Shown one piece after another: positions 44,434 to 56,323 of a stretch of 64,000 bases of DNA. The position numbers and the translations under genes are program-made. The first letter of the stretch is position 1. Each line of letters begins with the position of its first letter. The stretch is from assembly GCA_001687465.1 (NCBI GenBank), contig LVLI01000146.1:62001-126000 (forward strand), written 5' to 3'. The notes below the pieces were generated by a model. It was given only the letters and a program-made list of their open reading frames with translations, made no database searches and had not been told where the DNA came from. Source of the stretch: Halocafeteria seosinensis (lineage: Eukaryota; Sar; Bigyra; Bicosoecida).

Positions 44434-46905
44434 TTATGCAGCAAAACGAAGAAAGCGGCCCCCTCTCTTGCCTTTCTTACCACGGCCGCGACGATCTTCT
44501 CCGTCTTCATCCTCATCCTCATCCTCTCTCTTGCCTTTCTTACCACGGCCGCGACGGTCTTCTTCGTCCTCATCCCCTTCTCCGTCTTCTTCATCCTCGT
44601 CGCCACCATCTTCTCCGCGACCGACGATCCGCACTTCAGCATTCCCAGTCAAAGGAATACCATTTTCATCTTGCCCGACCAATTCCAATGTGCCAAACTC
44701 ATTTTCAAGGGATAATCCCGTGTCTCCTTTGCAGTGAAACTTCAAATCGATGACACCATCGTTGTTGACATCCTCCAAGTGTCCGTTGTGGCGAGCCTTG
44801 CATCCACCACCAGAGGCCACAACCGAAGCAGTTCCGAACCGAAGGCTACTCACGTCCGTGGTAGTTGCATTAAAGTAGGAATCACTCAGAATAGCAACCG
44901 GGAGCACCCCTTTTGCGTGAGGGTGCACTGGGGCTTTCCCATCTTTGTGCCCTTCATCTTCGTCTTCAGTCGGCTTCACCAACAGTGTCACCAAATGAGG
45001 GACGACGATAGACTCTTGACGAGTAGCTGAAGCTAAGTCATGATCAGTAACTTCCAACAGCACATCATAACTTCCTCCCTTCGAGTACACGTGCGTTGTT
45101 GTGACTACGCGGATGGGGCCAGTAGGATCAGGTTGGGATACGGCAGGGGTTGTTTGTTCCCCATCACCCCATTTCACAGAGGCCGATAAAACGTCAGCCA
45201 CACCGGCATCGCCAACGGTTGCCTCTAAGCTGACTGGACTACCTCGAATCGCACTGTCCAAATCCAAATCCAAAATTGAAGGGGCCACATTTTCAACAAC
45301 GAGTGAAAACGTATCACTCGCTGTCTGCCCGTTACTTCCTGTAACCGTAATCGTCACTGTCTGACTGCCACTCGGACCATCCACAGGAGTATAGGACCAT
45401 AACCATTTTCCGTTTCCGATGTTGCTGATATTCCCTATAGAGGCATGCAGGGATCCATCAGCAGGGAGATGAGTGCCAGTGTTTCCCACAGCGCTACCTT
45501 CTGGGCCATCAACTTCCTTCTCCGACACTTCCACTTTCGAATTCGCAACAACTAATGTAACCGACTCTGGAGCGCCTGCTGTTCCAAGTTGACTTGTTGC
45601 TAAGAATGTGACGGTGCTGGTACCTTCCTGTGTAGCAGTGGGAATCCATTTGAATTCGAAAATGGCTCCGGTGGCACTGCTCGAAATTTGAGTGAGGGTA
45701 GCTCCTACCGGCATCCCAGAAGCCTGAAGAGAGGGTGTATCACATCCTCCATTTTCATTCCCTGTTTCAATTAAAAAGGAACCCTCGGTGCCTGTGCTGA
45801 ACGTCACGGTGGCATCTGAAGTCGCTACCCAGGGAGTCGATCCTTGAAACGCGGGAGCGGAATCCAGAAGGCATGAACATCCTCCGCATTCACTGTCGGA
45901 GCTGCATGCTTTCCCACAGTTGGGGTCAGTCAATGCACTGCATTGTTGGCAGCTTTTCACTTCTTGCTGGACTTGGATGATGAAGTCGACAGGAACCTCA
46001 CTAATTCCATCCGAGATTTTGACCTGGATGCTGTAGAGCAACGGGGTTGAGCCAGTAGGCGGACTTGTCCAGGAAACCAGACCAGTAGTTGCATCGATGA
46101 TCAGATTTGGAGGCTGTTGCAAATTGAGCCATTCGACCCCGGATGCAAGCCGGAATGTAAGCGCATTACCGTCTGAATCTGAGGCCCCAACGAAGAATTG
46201 GATCGGTCTACCCTCCAGCACGGGAACGATGGGCAAGGTGGCCGCCACAGGAGGAGTGTTGACTTGAGTTCTTCCGGGAAGAATTCGCAGATCGACTGTT
46301 CCCTGGATTCTGGTGGACGCATGACTATTTAGAACGAGGTTTCCTATCCGGCAGCACGTGTCGAAACTGAAGACCCACGGATTTCCGAGGGAATCAACGG
46401 GGCTTGGGTAAGTATGGACGACTTTTACTTCCGTGTCGATCCATCCTTCAGCAGGGAACGCGGCAGTCACAGTAGCAGTCAACCAACCACTGGAGGATCC
46501 ATCACCAAAAGTAATAGGAGAAAGGAAGTAGGACTGTCCGACACTGAATACGCCTTTCCTGCGGAACACACGAAGCGTTGTACAGTATTAGAAATCTCAT
46601 TCTGTAACCGTAGCAAAGAAAGAGAACCTACCAGGCGGTTCCTAGTTTGAATTCGACCGTCGTTCCATTTAGATGCTTCCAACTTGCGGTGGCGTATCTG
46701 ATATCAAAACAGAACAGAACAACTATTGATTCTGTAGAAGACAATAGCAAACCAGGCTTTACTGGAGGAATTCGTACCGTCCGTGAGATGCCTCCACCGT
46801 GAGGCATGAACCGATTGCGAATATCAGTCCGCATAACCACTGGCGTGCAGTGCTGGTACTGGCGTTGGTCTTCATCGGTTGGGGTCGCTGCAATCGAGGA
46901 GACAT
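44434..46905 (-). CDS. Secreted PKD/cadherin-like repeat protein with a bacterial-type surface domain
   Basis: Three exons: 46905-46778, 46697-46632 and 46558-44434. They give 772 residues. A signal peptide is visible (WLCGLIFAIGSCLTVEAS). A CCRIGNL-containing beta domain lies at about residues 100-165. It is followed by a cadherin-like putative Ig domain (TPPVAATLPIVPVLEG, ASDSDGNALTFRL, DATTGLVSW), a Cys-rich insert, two more Ig-like domains and a PKD domain (SASVKWGDGEQ, HVYSKGGSYDVLLEVTD). A segment at about residues 600-690 (GVLPVAILSDSYFNATTTDV, SLRFGTASV, GHLEDVNNDGVIDLKFH) matches a module common in bacterial surface proteins. The tail has alternating acidic runs and two RRGRGKKGKR blocks. 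It probably acts outside the cell or in the wall. The bacterial flavour suggests transfer, but the three-exon structure is native. Confidence 0.85.
44463..44580 (-). repeat. Two direct ~50-bp copies, 63-bp spacing, in the PKD gene tail
   Basis: Near-identical copies start at 44463 and 44526. They encode two RRGRGKKGKR blocks separated by Asp/Glu runs at the C-terminus of the PKD protein, which points to a recent internal duplication. Confidence 0.85.
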
Positions 46906-48319
46906 TTTATTAGTGAGCATATCCCATAGACATGTATGTATCTCAGGTTGCATAAGTGTTTCGCTCTGAAATGAATTTCGTACACTATATACAATTGTTC
47001 GAAATGGAAATCCAGAAATTCCGGCGCTGGTTTCTTCAGTTACATGGTTTCGTGCAGGGCACCCACCAAGGGTATCTTTCCGTCGCACTAATACCGGACA
47101 AATACAGGTACAAATGGTGCAATTCGTCCAGTAAAAGACTTACTCTTGACACTTGAACGTTAAACTCTTTAACTTAAGCTCAGTTTTCTTTTCGTTTCTG
47201 TGTTGGCACAATTGTCCGTAAACAACTTGCTTGAGGTTGTCGACAAACAATCCCTTCGAAACTTAAACTGTAATTGTGTGTGGATAGGAAGCACTGGTTC
47301 CACCGTCCCACCTGACGAAACCACCGTCCCACTTGACGAAACCACCGTCTCCCGGTTCTTCATGAAGGATCCAAGATACACCCGTTCAAGCGACCAACCA
47401 CAGTTTCAATTTGAAGTCGTAGGGCGAATATTTACACAGAAAGCAGTTCGCTGAGCCTACCGGTATACGAACCTCAGAGCATGGATGTGTGTTGTATAAG
47501 AGTTGAACGCCGTACAAGTACCAACGAAACCATTGTTCCTGTCCGTGGAATTGTCGGTGGTTTCACACTGCCGGTGGTACGGTGTCCAGGAGTGTTTGCA
47601 GCTCCGCCGGGAGCAAGCCCTCACTTTTAGAGTGCAACTGGGACCAGTAGTGCGAGCCATTCATAACCAGCAGTCGTCAACAGTTTTGTCGGGACTGTTG
47701 GTGTCCCAAGCTTCATAGCTACCACATGAAATCAGGTTAAATTACCAAGATATCGGTCTCCGAAATCCTGCCAGGTCGGTGCTCGCATATTCCGACCGAC
47801 CGTGGTGCCCGAACCGACACGCTAGTTAAACCCATGCCGACAGCAATATTGAGAAGAGAACCCTGAATTCTCCCCGAGTTTACTTACCTCTATAAGATCG
47901 TTGGACTGGTTAACACTCTACGCAGATCCGCCGTACCCAAACTACGGGGCGCAGTGCCGTAGTGTGAACCCAGGAGAAACCATAAAAGATGTCAGGTCAT
48001 TCCTGCCTATGGTTGTACGACCACGTAGTAACAAGAGCAGTAGAAGCAAGGCATAGCCAAGAAAATGACGGGAATATGCTGTGCTGAAGGGAAGGCTTTC
48101 AAGAAATAATCCGCGACAAGTCTACAAGCGAGCAAGAGTACAGACAAAGTAAGTGAGCAACTCCGTTTTCTTAGGTCTGAGGACTGGAGTATGCGCAAAT
48201 ATTTACAACATAGAAAGGAGGTAACTTTACAAGTAGGCTCTCATTACTATATTGTTCGCTCTTCGCTGGGCGACCTCTATGCAGGATCAGCGTGGAAATT
48301 GCCGCAATGCTTGTGGCAC
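46906..48319. other. Intergenic region (~1.4 kb) with a short tandem repeat
   Basis: This gap lies upstream of the PKD-protein gene and downstream of the anonymous gene at 48320. It holds a 21-bp tandem repeat near 47300 and a short inverted repeat near 47772-47810 (GGTCGG against CCGACC). Frames of 60-85 codons on both strands show no domain. A possible extra 3' exon of the anonymous gene lies at 48276-48171. No RNA gene was recognised. Confidence 0.4.
47300..47351. repeat. 21-bp tandem repeat, about 2.5 units
   Basis: Units start at 47300 and 47321 and differ by one base; a partial third unit starts at 47342. The repeat lies outside any called gene. In one plus frame it would encode PPDETTV and PLDETTV heptads, but no supporting gene was found. 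Confidence 0.85.
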
Positions 48320-49216
48320 TCACCGGGGTGCAAAGTATTTATCGAACGCTGGACTGCTTGATGCTGTTTCTCTCGCATCAATGCCAATAGTGTCTGAGAT
48401 ATCTAGCGCTACTGTCTTCTGAGAATCAGATTCTTCGTCAACGTTCTCTTCAGTTTCGCGCACGTGTGTTGATTGGCCTAATACTCTTGCCTGCTTCGCA
48501 TCCGAGGTGGAGGTCTTCTCGCATGGAGGAGTATTGTGGCCTCGCTCGTCGGATTTTCCCGTAGGAATCTTATTTTCCAGTAATGTTCCCCATTCAATTG
48601 ACTGAGTAGTTGTAGCGTTGGTGCTCTCCGGTGTTTCCGCTCTCTTGCACGGGGGGAACTCTTCCAGTGTCACTGCAGAATCCGTTTCAGGTTTTCGAGG
48701 TATCCTAACTGTCTTTTCATGTATACATTCGAGCAGCATCTCAGCCAGTTGACCGTTGTTTGTACTTTCCGATACGTTCTTGCGCATATCGAGAAGCAAT
48801 TTGAAGTCCTCCGTTGAATACATGGAGGCTACTACTGCCCGCGTTCGAGTAGCTGGATCAGTCAACCTGCTCAAGAGTAACAGTCGTCTTAAACTGGCAT
48901 AAGACTCGTGCTTTTGACGTATCACACGAACAGTCCTAGATTTCTTTGACATCTGTTGTACCTTCAATTTGGCGCCACTGCGTGGTTTGTTCATCACTTT
49001 GCTCTTTCGTTTCGGGAAGAGCTGAACTTGATTCAGCATTTGCTGGGAACTCTCACTTAGCCCATAGCCATCGAAATTATGGTTGGTCGAGTCGCGTAAG
49101 GGCTGAGATTCTTTCCAAGGAAGTGACAAACCTGTATCTCCTCGCTGACTCGACTCTTGGGATGAATAATGAACATGCTTCCACTGTGAGAATGCTAGGG
49201 GAGAATTCTCGTCCAT
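48320..49216 (-). CDS. Hypothetical disordered, Ser/Thr-rich protein
   Basis: Single frame of 298 residues from an ATG at 49216. I do not recognise it. A basic central region (FPKRKSKVMNKPRSGAKLKV) is followed by a short helical domain (SYASLRRLLLLSRLTDPATR, AVVASMYSTEDFKLLLDMR, GQLAEMLLECIHEK). The rest is polar and probably disordered. The stop coincides with a consensus GTGAGT donor at 48323. A splice to an acceptor at 48277 would add an exon to 48171 and give 332 residues, but that intron would be only 47 bp, shorter than others here. A nuclear protein is plausible given the basic cluster. Confidence 0.6.
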   Translation of the reverse strand: MDENSPLAFSQWKHVHYSSQESSQRGDTGLSLPWKESQPLRDSTNHNFDGYGLSESSQQMLNQVQLFPKRKSKVMNKPRSGAKLKVQQMSKKSRTVRVIRQKHESYASLRRLLLLSRLTDPATRTRAVVASMYSTEDFKLLLDMRKNVSESTNNGQLAEMLLECIHEKTVRIPRKPETDSAVTLEEFPPCKRAETPESTNATTTQSIEWGTLLENKIPTGKSDERGHNTPPCEKTSTSDAKQARVLGQSTHVRETEENVDEESDSQKTVALDISDTIGIDARETASSSPAFDKYFAPR

Positions 49217-49674
49217 TTTCCGTCTCTAAGGGAGTGGACAGATTTTACCGCGGCTTAAACGATAAGCAGGAAGACTGAGCACTGGATAGCGGTGACTTGG
49301 TCGTGATATGTAGAAATTAGGGTTGTAGCTGCTAGACCAATGCCGCGGTTCACCACAATGCACCCCCACAGGAATTCTCGAATTACCTTCTCAGCAGAAT
49401 TCCTTTCGTTGAAATATCCAACTATCCACCATAATTTTCGCAATGGCACTGTATATAGCGAAAATACATACAAGTCTTTATCAATTGTTGACGTGAACCT
49501 GGAAAGTCACGTTCCGAACGTACAAACCAACGTATACTACGGTATAATGCGTGCAGTGAATTCAAATTTCTCCGAGCTTTGTGAAGTTGCCGCATCTACT
49601 TCAGCCTGGGCCAATACGGCTTATTTCATGGCATTATTAGTACTATCAAGGTGATCCAAGTACAATACTAGAAG
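49217..49674. other. Divergent promoter region, nothing else recognised
   Basis: This 458-bp gap lies between the start of the anonymous minus-strand gene and the ATG of CTP synthase. A 104-codon plus frame (49340-49654) shows no domain and ends 20 bp before the CTP synthase start. Confidence 0.4.
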
Positions 49675-52329
49675 ATGAAATACATTGTTGTCACAGGAGG
49701 AGTGATCTCCGGTCTGGGGAAAGGGTATGTGCATCAAATATAAAGCAAGGAAGACGGGAATCCCGTGTTTGAACCCACTCTTTATACAAGCTGTATACAC
49801 CTCGTTTTCTTACTTTTTTACCACAATTTTGCAGGATTTCGATCTCTAGTATCGGAGTTCTCCTGAAGCACTGTGGGCTGCGCGTCACTTCCATCAAAAT
49901 CGACCCGTATCTCAACGTGGACGCCGGCACCATGAGCCCATTTGAACACGGGGAGGTCTTCGTGTTGGCCGACGGCGGAGAGACGGATTTGGACCTCGGA
50001 AATTATGAAAGGTTTCTAGACAGTACTCTGACGAGAGACCATAATCTGACGACTGGAAAGATATACAACACGGTCATTACGTCGGAAAGGAGAGGCGACT
50101 ACCTCGGGAAAACTGTGCAAGTGATACCGCACATCACGGACGCGATACAGGATTACATTGAACGAATCAGCCATGTTCCTGTAGATAATGAACAGCTAGC
50201 TCCCGACGTATGCCTCATCGAAGTCGGAGGCACAGTCGGAGATATCGAGAGTCTAGTGTTTTTGGAAGCTCTTAGACAATTTGGCAGTAGACAAGGAAGA
50301 GACAACGTAATGTTTTTACACGTTTCATTAGTGCCCGTAATGGGGTCAGACGGGGAACAGAAAACTAAGCCAACACAGCACAGTGTAAAGGAACTTCGTA
50401 GCCTGGGAATTCACCCCGATGTCTTGATTTGCCGCTCATGTAAGTTCACCAAGATCTCAGCCAAGGTTTCTGCTGTGCAAGTAACTGTACATCGACGCGC
50501 AGCGATTTCATTATCACGCGATACCCGGGAAAAACTAGCACTGTTTTGCCAAGTTCCAACGGCAAATGTTATTTCTGTTCATGATGTCTCCAACATCTAC
50601 CGTGTTCCTCTGCTGATGCAAGAACAGGTAAGAGCTGATACCATCCACGCGAATATTTATTGCCATCACATTTCACCCCCTTTCCAGGGAGTAGCCGAGT
50701 TCATATCGAAGCAACTTGGCTTATCGCTTCCACAGCACCCGACTATGGAAACTTGGAAAAAGCTTGCTGGACTTGTGGATGACCTTGAGGAAGAGAAGGT
50801 GGTTCGTATTGCTCTCGTTGGAAAGTACACTGGGCTATCAGATGCCTACTTAAGCGTTATTAAGGTATGATTTCAATGATATGCTCATTTTTCCGATAGA
50901 GCTCCTTTAGTAAGTCTGTGTGTCGTTGCCTCAGGCTTTGAAGCACGCGTCTCTGTGGGTAAAACGAAAAGTAGAGCTAAATTGGATCGACGCGTCTCGA
51001 CTGGAAAGCAGGAGCGATGCTGACGATGCTGAAAGAGAGCGCTGCTGGGAGTCTATCAAGTCTGCTGATGGTAGGTCGTGAGCAGATTGCTAATACGATC
51101 TCTACTGCGCGAAAATACTCCGATGACGTGATTCGCAGGTATATTAGTTCCTGGAGGCTTTGGCGGTCGTGGAGTTGAGGGCAAAATAGCCGCCATTCGC
51201 TATGCACGGGAAAAGAAAATCCCATTCCTGGGAATATGTCTAGGAATGCAGTGTGCCGTGATCGAATACGCTAGGTGCGTATCTCGCGTGATGGGCTGGT
51301 CGGTTTGACACTCGCATATGCTATTCGGCTCCTATTTGTGCAGGAATGTACTCGGTCTTGACGATGCCCACAGCAACGAGTTCGATCCCGCTGTAGAAAA
51401 CCCAGTGATCATTTTTATGCCAGAAATTAATCCCGGGCAGATGGGAGGTACCATGCGTTTAGGATTACGTCCCACAGTCCTTCAGTATGTCCAAAGTTTG
51501 TTTCTTGAACATGGTAGAAGCGTCACTGGACGTGCTACTTGGCTACAGTGCAAGGCGAGATGGACAAGAGACATTGACTAGCAGCCTGTACGGAAATAAA
51601 AAGGCGGTGTTAGAGCGGCATAGACACCGATACGAGGTTAACCCGGAGTATGTACCGAGAATTCAAGTACGTTCCAAATGATTACAGTCGGTTTCTGTGT
51701 TAACTAAAGTAATGGTGCTTCAGGAGCAAGGACTGAACTTTGTAGGAACAGATGAGCGACAGCAGCGGATGGAAATCGTTGAGCTCGATATGTCAGTGCA
51801 CCCTTTCTTTTGGGGATGCCAATATCATCCGGAATTCCTGAGTCACCCTTATCGACCTAGTCCTCCTTTCCTAGGTTTTATTTTGGCCTCAGCTGGCATT
51901 GAGGATCGTACGAGTCAGAGTATAGCGGCAAAGATCAGTAAGGCCACCGCTGGAAGTAGATATTTCTCTGAGGCATTTATTGAGAAATGCTTCGCTGATT
52001 TTGTGCTCGGAGAAAAAGAAGAAGAGGTATCCGAGTGGGAAACCGAATTTGCTGACACAGGTCGGGAAGGCGCTGCCTCCCCGGTGTCTGTCGGAGACGG
52101 ACCCATGTCTTCAAAGCCTTGGGCTTCAGGAAGCTCGTCTTCTCCGGCGCGAAAATCTAACCCTCCAAAGCGAAAATCATCGGAGGACCATACAAGACGA
52201 GAAAGCTCGGGAAGAACTGCTGAGCTACATTTCACGACGGAAGCTCAACTTGCTCAGGAAGTATCGACCGGCAGAGTGAACTCTCCTGCTGTCAAAATGT
52301 TCTCCTATGGTACACATCCTAAAGAGTGA
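49675..52329 (+). CDS. CTP synthase (glutamine hydrolysing)
   Basis: Nine exons: 49675-49724, 49835-50439, 50503-50627, 50688-50864, 50935-51070, 51139-51274, 51344-~51495, ~51560-51666 and 51724-52329. The enzyme makes CTP from UTP, ATP and glutamine. The synthetase domain starts [17 protein letters not shown] and contains [34 protein letters not shown] and [13 protein letters not shown]. The glutaminase domain has [13 protein letters not shown], the nucleophile in [20 protein letters not shown] and HRHRYEVNP. The His-Glu pair is in YHPEFLSHP. The join between LRPTVLQ and SLYGNKK needs a 64-bp intron with a poor acceptor or another small correction. With that join the protein has 697 residues, including a ~120-residue Ser/Glu-rich C-terminal extension beyond the usual end. 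Confidence 0.93.
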
Positions 52330-52375
52330 AACCAACATAGTCAGTCAAGAAATCTCATGTTTATTCTTTTTAAGT

Positions 52376-53271
52376 TTACTGCTTTCCCTTGTTCCACTCT
52401 TCTCTCGGGATAAACTTGAGCGCTGCTGAGTTAATGCAGTAGCGGGGCTTTCCTCCTGGCCCATCATCGAAGACTGTATTGCAAGCGAAACGGAAAAGTA
52501 GTGATAATGACATGATGCCGGCCTTGAATCAGTTTTTCTATACGTACCGTGACCAAGATGAGCTTCACTCTTGGCGTCAAGAACTTCCGTTCGTTTCATA
52601 CCTGCATTCCGAATTCCACATCAGAGCGATCGTCAATTCCTGTGTTTCGAAGCGATTCGTACCTAGTGATACATCCGTCTTCTCTTCCACATGATCTTTA
52701 TCATAGGGTTCCTGCGAGAATAATGTCCAGAACTTGGTCCCTAATTTAGACACGAACTTGCTTCTAGACTTACGGTGAACGAAGGCCACCCCGTGCCGGA
52801 ATCGAATTTGGTTTTCGAGTCAAATAGCGGTAGTCCGCTGATAGCCGATACGTACACGCCATCCTGATGGTTATCCCAGTATTTCCCCTGCAAGAACGTC
52901 AGAATAGCCATTTCAAACAAAGCACCTCCAAGCCTAGGAGTCCAGAGGGCAAGGAAGCCAAAGCCACCTACCGAAAATGGTCGTTCAGTTCCCGATTCCA
53001 GTGTTATATGTCGTTGTTCAGGTTCCAATGTTTTCGCCACTTGTTCGATCTCCTCCTTCGACATGGGTTCGACGTTGAATCCGGACTCTGAAACGGACTT
53101 GGAACTCATTGTTCGATGGCTCTGCTGCGCAATGGTGGCCGCCGAGGAACTCAATGCTGCTGAAGCTGAAGTCTGCCGCAAGGGACCGTAGAAATGGTGA
53201 TAAACGATGAAACTCGCCAGAAGTGGACCAAGAGCAACTATTATCAAGAAACCTCGACGTTGGAAAAACAT
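52376..53271 (-). CDS. MSRB: Methionine-R-sulfoxide reductase B, zinc-free type, membrane-anchored
   Basis: Five exons: 53271-52972, 52887-52774, 52711-52663, 52601-52548 and 52473-52376. They give 204 residues. MsrB reduces methionine-R-sulfoxide in proteins with thioredoxin. Landmarks are [69 protein letters not shown] and the FIPREEW end. The catalytic cysteine is in RYCINSAAL. Both CXXC pairs that bind zinc in many MsrBs are absent: VSAISG replaces the first, and [13 protein letters not shown] has no cysteine. The N-terminal ~60 residues contain a hydrophobic segment ([18 protein letters not shown]), so the enzyme is probably ER- or membrane-anchored or organelle-targeted. Its stop is 46 bp from the end of the CTP synthase gene, which converges on it. 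Confidence 0.92.
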
Positions 53272-53466
53272 CGAAAATTAGGCCCCCGAAAGAATATTGA
53301 ACACCACTTACAAACACGTCAGACGAAGAACTACAGAGTTCTGGAGCACAAATGCGACGGTTGGAGTGTCGTAAAGCCACACTCACAACACGGCGGAGCA
53401 GCATTTCAATAGTGGAACAAAAGGACGACGCTGGAACTGGCGTGTGTATCGACACACAATTGTGTA

Positions 53467-56323
53467 TTAACTCTGGTGGGACAGACCGTGGGGTTGAACT
53501 ACCGCTCGAAGATTGTCGAGTTGAGTTGACTCATGGCATCGAGCGCCTGCGAAGTCATAACATTTATCGAAGAATTCATTCACATCCAAATAAGCTTGAC
53601 GCGCAATTTTTTGAGAGTCTGTCATCTCTTTTGTAGATTCCTGACTTTGCGACGAGGTGCTGTCGCCGGCATCTTCTTTATTTTCGGATTCTGAAGCCAA
53701 CCAGTTGAAAGTTGTATCCTTACTTTTTTCCTTATCCAGCAAGTCTTTTACATAGCGAGTAATCGAGATACTTGCTACTTCAATGCAGCATAAGCTAAAC
53801 AGTTCAAAACTAGTACTAGATGACTCATTACTCGATTGTATCGACGGGAGCAGGTGAGCGTAAGGCTTGAGCTCCCCTAAAGGTTTCAGCAAGGACCCTA
53901 CTTCCTCAGAAGCCTCGACAGGCGCCGTTTTCCCTCTCATTCTGTATCGAGCTGGCAAGCCTTTGACTAATTCTTTCCATCCCCGAGAAATCCTATAAGC
54001 TGTCTGGACGATTGGAACCGTAAGCATCGGTACCACATATCCTGCTAGTGCGGAAGCGCACATGTCGAACGCCAATCGACATTTCTCATGAAACGAAGAT
54101 ATATCATGTAGACAATCGTCGATACTAGTTTCATCAGAACCACTGTCCGGCGGAATACAAACTTGCCAGTCTGCCGTCACGTTCTGTACATGGGGCAATA
54201 TAACACTTTGCAGAAAACTACCCAGATACTGCAGGTCTCGACTAAAACCAAGGTAAAATGAAAGACTATAATTCTGCTGCCAATTGTTTTGATCCTCTTC
54301 GTCCACGCCAGCTGGAATTTTGGGAATATCGTATTGATTCGAACCCATCAACACAGTCTGATATTGCCGCAGAATATCTACAGCTTCAGTGACGAAATTG
54401 GAGGAAGATCCGTCACTCACATCTGCCAAGCAGTCCCTGTTCATTCTAAGCAAGTGCTTTCCGCAATCGGTGGAGCTCTTTCCAGGAGCTACAATTCCTG
54501 CCTCGGCCCATAAGCAAGTGCGCATAATTGCTTGACAGCTGAATGTCAACAGCTTGGAAGCGATTGGGGGCATCACCTGGTCGCGTCTCCAAGTTTTGGC
54601 TAAAAGAGTCACGATAGGGACTGCTGCTTCAGTTTGAAGGTAAAACCTTGAGTTAAGCTCAGGACTAATATGATTCTCGGCACATATCGTATTCAGCGTT
54701 TCTGTGTCCCCTGGTAGCTCAGTCTCTAAGTCGCATGATAACGTAGCAGATTTCAATTCAATATCTAGCTCTGACGAGAGATCAGAAGCCCGAATCCGGA
54801 AATATATTGGCGCCGACTTACGCCAGAACTGGGCTATCATGCGCGTGGCTTTGTGGTTGAGTAGTCGTGGCACGGAAGGCAAGCAACTCTTACGGGCGAC
54901 AGTTAATAAGCGCCTGAAGAAATACGAAATGCCCCAATAACCATTCTCAAAAGCAGTAGAGTCAGTGGCTGCAAATAGGCCGGGAGCGGTCTGGTCTTCT
55001 TCCGGCTGAGAAGAGCGCAAGGGAACTCCAAGCTGTTCCATGGTGGCCTGCCAGACACAATTCACCAGGAAATCGACATTTGAACACGACGCCGCCGCTT
55101 CGATTATTACTTCCCAATCATTTTCAACTTTGTCCCCCAACTCCCCAAGCAATTCTCGAAGATTACTAAATGAGCCTCTCGTATCTCCGTCCACTCTGCC
55201 TGTACTAAGTCTGTTAGATATTTCAGGATATACGATCGCATCGTCCAGTATCTGTTCTGTCTCTCTGAACTTATGTAGGGATTCCATGCAAGAAAAACAT
55301 ATCTCTAGGCCATCACGTAGAGTTTCACGAGTGAAACTCTTCTTACTACTTGTTTCCAATGAGGCCAGCAATGCCGTAAGTATCGATTGACACGCCCGGT
55401 ATAGCCTGTCAGATAACTCTTCCTTCTTTGGATTCAGTTTTGTGAAGAAAGGGGTTTTTTCCCTTCCCCTCCTATACTTCATATACTGCTGCAACCGTTT
55501 TACACAGCGTTGTATCAACTGGAAACACGCGTTAACCGTGACGAGGGATAGGTCTGTATCATTACTGTCGCTTGCGTCTTGATCCTCATCCTGTGGTGCT
55601 GCATCTGTTTCACCTTTAGTATCATTCAGATCCTGCAAATACTTCTCCAAAACAGGAAGGCTCTCTTCCATCACGCTGATACATTCCCTCGAGTATTTTA
55701 AATGCCCTAGAGTTTTCAGTTTCTCCTTATAAGCTTTCCTCTCCTGTTGAAGCCTTTCAAGGTCCGAGTACTTCTGAAACGCGGCATCACATAGTTGCTT
55801 TAGCCGAGTCTTCAGATCATCTAATGGCTGCTTGAGATAATTGACATCATCGCTGGCATGTTCCAGTTTCTGAGCCACGTTGAGGAAATGTGAGTAGTCT
55901 TCGTTGATGACCCGAACAAGCTGCAAACCACCACCGTTGGGAGGACGACAGTATCTTTGATATAGCACATAAAATAATCATATGCTTTTCAGCAAAATAG
56001 CGTACCTCTGGCGGCAAATCTTCCAATAGCGTTTGTACAATGGATCGAATTTCATGGAGTGATCGTTTCTCAGCCTCTTTTTCGATGAATGAATCCACCG
56101 AAAATCCTATTTCCTCTTCACCAGAGTGATTGGTATCTTGTCTAGTTTTGGAATATCCCTGCAGAAAGCCATGAGATGAGGTAGCGGCATCGTCCGAGGA
56201 TGGTTTGTCACGAGCCGTGTAGCGGCGTTCATATCCCCGGCTGTGGGCTCCTTTGGAGAAGGCTTGTCGAAACTCCAGAATCGCTCGCTGGTACTCTTTC
56301 CGCCTATCCTCTGCGCCGTTCAT
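53467..56323 (-). CDS. COG2: Conserved oligomeric Golgi complex subunit 2 (COG2)
   Basis: Two exons, 56323-56006 and 55920-53467, give 923 residues. COG2 is a lobe-A subunit of the COG tethering complex, which guides retrograde vesicles within the Golgi. The diagnostic N-terminal block is split by the intron: FIEKEAEKRSLHEIRSIVQT, LLEDLPPE, then LVRVINEDYSHFLNVAQKLE. This matches the COG2 pattern of L..L...L..ELI..DY.DF..LS..L. A coiled coil follows (LKQPLDDLKTRLKQLCDAAF, LERLQQERKAYKEKLKTL). The remaining ~700 residues are helical, as in the CATCHR fold, and end near residue 923 (family range about 700-1,000). The ATG at 56323 is used because the frame before it has only a GTG. Confidence 0.86.

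Noticed and set aside
47200-47454. 84-codon plus-strand frame containing the DETTV repeat
   Set aside because: The only notable content is the 21-bp tandem repeat; there is no upstream exon, signal or homology to support a gene.
49340-49654. 104-codon plus-strand frame before CTP synthase
   Set aside because: No domain or coding bias, and it ends just before the CTP synthase ATG; more likely promoter and 5' UTR sequence.
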